Positions 13,222 through 17,810 of a stretch of 17,810 bases of DNA are shown here, piece after piece. This stretch comes from Deltaproteobacteria bacterium (lineage in GTDB: Bacteria > Desulfobacterota > Desulfobacteria > Desulfobacterales > JAFDCJ01), in contig JAJRVC010000470.1 in the NCBI GenBank assembly GCA_024277475.1, positions 1 through 17,810 of the forward strand. The letters are read 5' to 3'. The notes under the pieces are model-generated. The model saw nothing but the letters and a program-made list of their open reading frames with translations. It was not told where the DNA came from and did not search any database. The first letter of the stretch is position 1. The number at the start of each line of letters is the position of its first letter. Position numbers and translations under genes: made by a program.

Positions 13222-14847
13222 ATGCGGGAAAAATCCGACACCATTAAAATCCATTACTATATTGGCCTCGTTTTCAAACATCGCTGGCTGCTGATTGTGC
13301 CTTTTTGCATCGCCATGGCTGCCGGCATGGTTCTGACCATCAAGCTGCCGAAAATTTACGAGGCCAGCACGCTTATCCTGATCATGCCCCAGCGGGTTCC
13401 GTCTAATTATGTCCAGTCTATCGTAACCACCGATATCGACTCGCGCATCAACACCATATCCCAGCAGATTTTAAGCCGCACCAACCTGAAAAAAATTATG
13501 GAAGAATTCGACCTTTTTTCCGATCCCAAGGACAGCGGCATGTTCATAGAGGATAAGCTTGCGAATATCCGGGAGCGCATCAAAGTCGAGGTGAACCGCG
13601 CCGGACGGCGAAAAGAAGCCGATGCCTTTTCAATTTCGTTCAAAGGGCCTGAACCGGAAATCGTCATGGCGGTCACCAATCGGCTGGCCGGCTCCTTTAT
13701 CGATGAAAATCTCAGGGTTCGGGAGGCCCAGGCGGTGGGCACCAGTGATTTCCTGGCCGCTGAGTTGATCACCAAACGCAAACGGCTGGAAGAAGTCGAA
13801 CAAAAGCTCAGGGAATATCGCCGGCAGTACATGGGTGAGCTGCCCGAGCAGCTCGACGCCAATCTGAGAATCCTGGAAAGACTTCAACTTCAGCTCGGTG
13901 AGCGGGAGCAAACCCTGCGTGATGAAAAATCAAGACTGACTGTCGTTGAAAACCAGATCGAGGGCAACCGCAAGATCCTGGCGGAAACCCGGCAGACCGA
14001 AACCGTGTCCGAGGGAGGCGATGTGTTGAGCCTGGAGCTGCTCAAGGCCCAGCTCAACACGCTGAAAAGCAACTACACCGATCTTCATCCCGATGTCATC
14101 AAGCTGAAAGCTAAAATTGCCGACCTCGAAGCGAATCACCAGGCCGGCAGCTTGCAACCGTCCGGGGAATCCCGGACCGGGGAATCCCGGGTCAATGTTT
14201 CCGGGGACCCGGCCCTTCAGCTGATCTCAAATACGCTGAACGACCTGACACGGCAGCGTTTAGATATTATAGCTGATATTAAAAACATCGGGATGGATAT
14301 TGTGAAATTAAACCAGGAGATAAAGGAATACCAGCAGCGGGTGGAGAGAACCCCCGAACGGGAGCAGGAGCTGATGAAGCTCAAGCGCGATTACGATAAT
14401 AACCAGGAATCCTACAACTCCCTGTTGAACCGTAAGCTCGAGTCCGAGATCGCCGTCAACATGGAAAAAAAGCAAAAAGGCGAGCAGTTCCGCATCATCG
14501 ACCGTGCCGCCCTGCCGCGCAAACCGGTTTCACCGGACATGCGCAAGATGTTCATGCTTTCGGTGGCGGGCGGCTTGGGCTTCGGGGCCGGGCTGATTTT
14601 TCTGCTCGATTTTATGAACAGTTCCCTGAAACAGCCCAAAGACTACGAATCCGAGCTGGGTTTGGCGGTGCTGGCCACCATTCCAAAACTGCAGGGCCCC
14701 AAAGACAAAATACTGCGTCGCATTAACCAGGGCTTGACGGCCGTCTCACTCGTCTTTGCCGCCGCCCTGACCGCCGGGTTTGGCCTGCTGGTCCTCAAGG
14801 GGGTCGGGCCCGTGATGGAGGTCGTGCGTACCTATGTAAAAATTTAA
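13222..14847 (+). CDS. Polysaccharide chain-length determinant (Wzz/PCP type)
   Basis: A 541-residue inner-membrane co-polymerase thought to set exopolysaccharide chain length and pair with the tyrosine kinase encoded next. A first membrane segment lies at about residues 22-42 (WLLIVPFCIAMAAGMVLTI). A long periplasmic part with coiled-coil stretches follows (about 170-270 and 335-420). Then come the proline-rich LPRKPVSPD motif and a second membrane segment at about 444-465. A third hydrophobic segment (504-527) ends the protein. There is no kinase domain, so it matches the two-gene arrangement. It resembles the chain-length determinants of exosortase (XrtA/PEP-CTERM) loci. The ATG at 13222 follows AGGACAG. 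It is the first gene of the operon, downstream of a sigma-54-like site. Confidence 0.9.
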   Translation: MREKSDTIKIHYYIGLVFKHRWLLIVPFCIAMAAGMVLTIKLPKIYEASTLILIMPQRVPSNYVQSIVTTDIDSRINTISQQILSRTNLKKIMEEFDLFSDPKDSGMFIEDKLANIRERIKVEVNRAGRRKEADAFSISFKGPEPEIVMAVTNRLAGSFIDENLRVREAQAVGTSDFLAAELITKRKRLEEVEQKLREYRRQYMGELPEQLDANLRILERLQLQLGEREQTLRDEKSRLTVVENQIEGNRKILAETRQTETVSEGGDVLSLELLKAQLNTLKSNYTDLHPDVIKLKAKIADLEANHQAGSLQPSGESRTGESRVNVSGDPALQLISNTLNDLTRQRLDIIADIKNIGMDIVKLNQEIKEYQQRVERTPEREQELMKLKRDYDNNQESYNSLLNRKLESEIAVNMEKKQKGEQFRIIDRAALPRKPVSPDMRKMFMLSVAGGLGFGAGLIFLLDFMNSSLKQPKDYESELGLAVLATIPKLQGPKDKILRRINQGLTAVSLVFAAALTAGFGLLVLKGVGPVMEVVRTYVKI

Positions 14848-14903
14848 AAAAAATTATCACGAAAACACGAAGACACGAAATAGAAAAGACATGGAGAATT
14901 GTT

Positions 14904-16136
14904 TTGGGGAAAATTGCCAACGCACTGGAAAAATCTGCCCAGGAACGTAAAACCGGCCGTCTGCCGACCCTGACCCGGGCTGACCTGGGCGTCCTGATAT
15001 CATACGACCACAAAACCGGCCGTCTTTTAAACCCTGAGGCCGGCTCCGGACGGACGGCGTCCGGAAACAATGGGACCCTTCAGCGCCTGCTGGACCACAA
15101 GTTGGTTTTTCCCGGCGGAAAGCTCACCCCCAGGGGGTTGGCGGCGTGTGAACGCCTGAAAAAGCGGACCCCGGTGCGGCCGCCCCGGACTGATGCCGGC
15201 ATAAAAGCCAGGCAAAAGACTGCTGCAGACATCGACGGCGACGATGTCATTATTCAGTTGGAGGAGGAAGTCGATCCGTCCACTGTGGGTAAATCCTTTC
15301 CCCCCAAAAAAACGGCGGCCCGGCCCAAACGGCCCGCCGCGCAAAAAATTACGGTCGGCGAGCCTGATACAGGGGACAGGACCCATGCCGAAGAAACCGG
15401 GACGGATCGGCGTCCCGCCGTCGTGCCCTCACTTGATGACAAAAAGCGGTACAAAAACCTGGTTTCACTGGTGTCCCCGCAGTCTTACGAGGCCGAGCAG
15501 TTCAAAATCCTGCGCAACAACATTTTGTTCCCACTCGCCGGCCAGGCGCCCCAGTCCATTCTAATCACCAGTTCCCTGCAAGGTGAGGGCAAGTCGTTTG
15601 TGGCGGCCAACCTGGCGGTCAGCATTGCGATGAATGTCCACAAGCATGTTTTGCTGATCGACTGTGATCTGCGCAAACCCGATCTTCACCGGATATTCGG
15701 ACTCGGCGATGGACCGGGCTTGAGCGATTATCTCGCAGAACGCTGCGATCTTGCTTCCCTGCTTCAGCGCACCCGTGTCGAGAGGTTGTCGCTGCTGCCC
15801 GGCGGGCCGATAGCGCCCAACCCGTCCGAACTGATGTCTTCGGAGCGAATGGCCGAGATGCTTGAAGAGGTCAAACAACGCTATAGCGATCGCCTGATCG
15901 TCATCGATTCACCGCCCCCCGGCCTGGCGGCTGAAACCAGCTATCTGGCGCGGCAGGTCGACGGGATCCTGCTCGTGGTCCAATACGGTAAAACCCCGCG
16001 GGAAGATGTCGAAGACCTGATGGATATCGTCGGCAGTGAAAAAATTCTCGGCACCGTCATAAATTACCTGGATTTGTATGTGTCGAAACGGTACGGTTAT
16101 GGAAAGTACGGGACTTATGGGAGCGGGAAGAAGTGA
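14904..16136 (+). CDS. Bacterial tyrosine autokinase (BY-kinase) of an exopolysaccharide locus
   Basis: A 410-residue cytoplasmic kinase partnering the preceding chain-length determinant. Family features: LVSPQSYEAEQFKILRNN (189-206), Walker A SSLQGEGKS (223-231), Walker A' LLIDCDLRK (250-258), Walker B LIVIDS (331-336), and a C-terminal tyrosine cluster (Y392, Y397, Y399, Y402, Y405) that would be autophosphorylated. Homologues linked to XrtA loci begin like this one (MGKIANALEKSAQER). Residues 20-175 form an unusually long N-terminal extension. Part of it (LQRLLDHKLVFPGGKLTPRGLAACERL) looks like a small winged-helix-type fold, then a low-complexity acidic and basic linker. The start is TTG, with GGAG seven bases upstream; the ATG at 14891 is out of frame. 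Confidence 0.9.
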   Translation: MGKIANALEKSAQERKTGRLPTLTRADLGVLISYDHKTGRLLNPEAGSGRTASGNNGTLQRLLDHKLVFPGGKLTPRGLAACERLKKRTPVRPPRTDAGIKARQKTAADIDGDDVIIQLEEEVDPSTVGKSFPPKKTAARPKRPAAQKITVGEPDTGDRTHAEETGTDRRPAVVPSLDDKKRYKNLVSLVSPQSYEAEQFKILRNNILFPLAGQAPQSILITSSLQGEGKSFVAANLAVSIAMNVHKHVLLIDCDLRKPDLHRIFGLGDGPGLSDYLAERCDLASLLQRTRVERLSLLPGGPIAPNPSELMSSERMAEMLEEVKQRYSDRLIVIDSPPPGLAAETSYLARQVDGILLVVQYGKTPREDVEDLMDIVGSEKILGTVINYLDLYVSKRYGYGKYGTYGSGKK

Positions 16137-16299
16137 CTAAAGTTTGAAGTGAGTAAAGTGAGCTAAAGTTGGAAAGATGGGAAAAGACGGAAGTCAGAGG
16201 GAAGATGGATGAGGGATGAAAGGATGATGGACGAGGGATGAGGGACGAAAAGAAGCACCAAGTCAACCCCCAACTTACAACATACAACTTACGACATAC
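16131..16299. repeat. Composite heptad spacer: AAAGTT, GAKGGAY and RCAACYY families in a row
   Basis: AAAGTT/AAGTGA words (16131-16175) pass into GATGGAT/GAGGGAT words (about 16200-16250), then CCAACTT/ACAACTT words (about 16265-16297). It separates the kinase from the export gene within the operon. The rest, to 16392, contains ACCATC-like words and no gene. Confidence 0.75.
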
Positions 16300-16392
16300 T
16301 CAGTGCAGCGGATTTAACCGGGACGCTCAAAACCATCCAAACTATATAAACCATCATAACCACCTAAGATAGTACAGCCGGATAAAAATACC

Positions 16393-17004
16393 ATGAAAAA
16401 AACGCTTCTTTTTATTTTATGCCTGTGGGTGATTGTTACGATTGGGGCCGGTCAATCGGCGGCCGGCGACACCCAAACGGCCAAAGAAACAAAAAAATGG
16501 TCGGCCAAGGCCAGCCGGGATGATTACCTTATCGGCAGCGGTGATATCCTGGAAATCGTCACCTGGAAGGAGGAGGATTTCAGCCTCGACGAAGTCCTCG
16601 TGCGCTCGGACGGTAAGCTTACCTTCCCCCTGTTAAATGACGTCCAGGCAGCCGGACTGACCACCCTGGAGCTAAAACGGGTGATCGAAAAAGGCCTCAA
16701 GGCCTATGTCGCCAACCCGATTGTCACCGTGAACATCAAGCAACCCCTGAGCAAACAGTTTTACGTTTTGGGTGAAGTGTTGAATACCGGTGAATACCCG
16801 CTAACCAAAAATCTCACCGTCCTGCAGGCCTTTGCCCTGGCCGGCGGCTTCACCGAATGGGCCTCCAAAAAAGAAATCATCCTGCTGCGCCATGAAGACG
16901 GTAAGGACAAGATTTACCGCATCAACTACAAAAACATCGTCAAAGGCAAGGACCTCAGCCAGAATATCAAACTCAAGGCGGATGATACGATCATTGTCCC
17001 CTAA
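16393..17004 (+). CDS. Polysaccharide export protein (Wza-like, SLBB)
   Basis: A 203-residue exported protein of the outer-membrane polysaccharide export family. A signal peptide occupies about residues 1-24 (MKKTLLFILCLWVIVTIGAG...). The polysaccharide export domain starts at DYLIGSGDILEI (44-55). One SLBB segment follows (FYVLGEVLNTGEYPL... LTVLQAFALAGGF, 123-153). There is no lipobox cysteine at the cleavage region, so it does not look like a lipoprotein, unlike classical Wza, and it is much shorter, as in the XrtA-linked export proteins. The ribosome site is weak (CCGGA about ten bases upstream). Together with the chain-length protein and kinase it forms the export path through the periplasm. 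Confidence 0.9.
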   Translation: MKKTLLFILCLWVIVTIGAGQSAAGDTQTAKETKKWSAKASRDDYLIGSGDILEIVTWKEEDFSLDEVLVRSDGKLTFPLLNDVQAAGLTTLELKRVIEKGLKAYVANPIVTVNIKQPLSKQFYVLGEVLNTGEYPLTKNLTVLQAFALAGGFTEWASKKEIILLRHEDGKDKIYRINYKNIVKGKDLSQNIKLKADDTIIVP

Positions 17005-17056
17005 AATAGGTTGAACCACAGAAGTTACATAGGTGAAAGGTGAAAAGACGGAGAAT

Positions 17057-17126
17057 GATGGACGATGGATGATGGACGATGGATGAGGGATGAAGGATGA
17101 GGGGTGAGGGATGATGGATGATGGAC
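17057..17126. repeat. Heptad array, GAKGGAY family (10 units)
   Basis: Ten units in perfect phase alternate GATGGAC and GATGGAT with GAGGGAT, GAAGGAT and GAGGGGT. The last units contain the start codon of the four-helix-bundle remnant. Confidence 0.9.
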
Positions 17127-17339
17127 GAAAAGGGTACAAAACAAATCAGAACTGTGAGAGATTTGAAAGTTTACCGCAAAGCCTTCGACAGCGCTATGGA
17201 AATTTTTGAGCTTACCAAGAAATTCCCTAAAGAGGAAAAATATTCCTTTCAAAGGCTTGATGACGATTATGAGCACATATTCGCAATGCTGAACACGATG
17301 GAAAACAAGGTGGATACGTTCTGTCGCCCCTCATCATAG
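17118..17339 (+). pseudogene. Four-helix-bundle (S23-type) protein with its middle deleted
   Basis: The 73-codon frame opens with a typical four-helix-bundle (23S intervening-sequence type) N-terminus, IRTVRDLKVYRKAFDSAMEIFELTKKFPKEEKYS. It passes directly to the C-terminal helix of such proteins, YEHIFAMLNTMENKVDTFC. The two middle helices, which normally include the RR.. and NIAEG-like segment, are absent; full-length members have about 120 residues. The frame stays open, so a shortened protein could be made, but it could not form the bundle. Both the start codon (in a GATGGAC array) and the stop (in the TAGCGAAGC word) lie in repeat DNA. It sits inside the exopolysaccharide operon but has no evident link to it. 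Confidence 0.75.
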
Positions 17340-17428
17340 CGAAGCGGTCTTCCATCCTCCATCGGTCTTCTGCCAAAGGCACAACAACTCACAACCTACA
17401 ACAACTCACAACCCACAACAACCAACAA
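17337..17428. repeat. Dispersed word plus RCAACYY heptads
   Basis: TAGCGAAGCGGTCTTCCATC (17337-17356) matches 11755-11774 at 18 of 20 positions, and CTTCCATC/CTCCATC are inverted GATGGAN heptads. ACAACTC, ACAACCT and ACAACCC-type units then run to about 17428. Confidence 0.7.
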
Positions 17429-17441
17429 AGCCCGGAGAATA

Positions 17442-17810
17442 ATGATGATTGTTAGAACTCTAAGCCTGGTATTGTTGATAGCTGTCTTTTTTTATAATTC
17501 AGGGGCTTTTGCGGCCCAATTCAAATTTACCCCCCGGGCCTCAGTCCAAGAAGAATATACCGACAACGTTTTTCTGATCAACAACCACACCGAAGATGAT
17601 TTCGTCACCACCGTGTCCGCCGGTTTTGAGGCTGAGTTGGCCGGTCGAACCAGTGGACTGGATTTCTCCTTTGATCCCAATTATGAATTCTACAACCGCT
17701 TTAACGAATTTGACGAATGGGGGCTACTGTCGAACTTGAGGGCCTGGACGTCCCCTTCCCGGGCGACCCGTTTCGAAGTGACCAATAACTTTATCCGGTC
17801 CACCAATCCC
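17442..17810 (+). CDS. Outer-membrane beta-barrel protein of the exopolysaccharide locus (5' part)
   Basis: The first 123 codons of a gene that runs off the window. A clear signal peptide, MMIVRTLSLVLLIAVFFYNSGAFAA, is followed by QFKFTPRASVQEEYTDNVFL and alternating aromatic and polar beta-strand patterns (GLDFSFDPNYEFYNRF, RATRFEVTNNF). This N-terminal layout resembles the outer-membrane proteins associated with XrtA/PEP-CTERM polysaccharide loci (the family I know as TIGR03016), which usually follow the kinase and export genes. It may form or assist the secretion channel. GGAG at 17434-17437 serves either ATG 17442 or ATG 17445. Family assignment is from the pattern only, as no C-terminal half is visible. 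Confidence 0.75.
   Translation, partial: MMIVRTLSLVLLIAVFFYNSGAFAAQFKFTPRASVQEEYTDNVFLINNHTEDDFVTTVSAGFEAELAGRTSGLDFSFDPNYEFYNRFNEFDEWGLLSNLRAWTSPSRATRFEVTNNFIRSTNP

Noticed and set aside
17118..17339. Avd-like accessory of a diversity-generating retroelement
   Set aside because: No reverse transcriptase, template or variable repeat is present, and the gene has lost its central helices.

Overview
The window looks like a chromosomal segment of a Desulfobacterota organism, most likely of sulfate-reducer type (Desulfobacterales-like). This is inferred from a MetF/MetV/NuoEF-type C1 module, glpAB-type genes, an exosortase-style exopolysaccharide locus, and gene-sized islands separated by low-complexity spacers. 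No rRNA, tRNA or CRISPR array was seen.

Layout: (1) 203-1243 is an intact gpsA, followed by decayed genes. These are remnants of glpA and glpB (1418-2201), a DUF4143-type ATPase (2365-3484) and a frameshifted small membrane protein on the minus strand (3479-3872). The glpA, glpB and ATPase remnants keep recognisable ends but have lost their middles. (2) 4099-9514, minus strand, reads nuoE-like, then a NuoF/GltD-like fusion, metV and metF. It is predicted to be an NADH-linked methylene-tetrahydrofolate reductase complex of the Wood-Ljungdahl methyl branch. (3) 9691-11446 is an IS110-family (IS1111-type) insertion sequence lying inside an array of 7-bp repeats. (4) 11605-13221 is mostly a mosaic of dispersed repeats with one small zinc-ribbon membrane protein gene. 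It ends in a sigma-54-like promoter and a GATA tract. (5) 13222-17810 is an exopolysaccharide export operon: chain-length determinant, BY-kinase, export protein, a broken four-helix-bundle gene, and the start of an outer-membrane beta-barrel protein.

The most notable signal is the relation between the spacers and the insertion sequence. Many spacers consist of degenerate, well-phased heptanucleotide arrays in several families (CAGGGTT, GAKGGAY, RCAACYY, AAGTGA/AAAGTT words). They also supply start codons, stop codons and C-terminal residues to flanking genes. The IS sits in the CAGGGTT family with exact dinucleotide precision: removing it and one AG copy restores a perfectly phased array.

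Downstream of the transposase, 11185-11358 folds on paper into two stem-loops with large internal loops. The two arms of the first loop match the two sides of the heptad target, and an arm of the second matches the right IS end. This is the layout expected of a bridge RNA. I propose an IS1111-type element whose guide RNA addresses the host's own heptad repeats. The circularised element would also join a TTGACA at its right end to a CATAAT at its left end, making a junction promoter. These are sequence-based inferences; no folding or database search was run.
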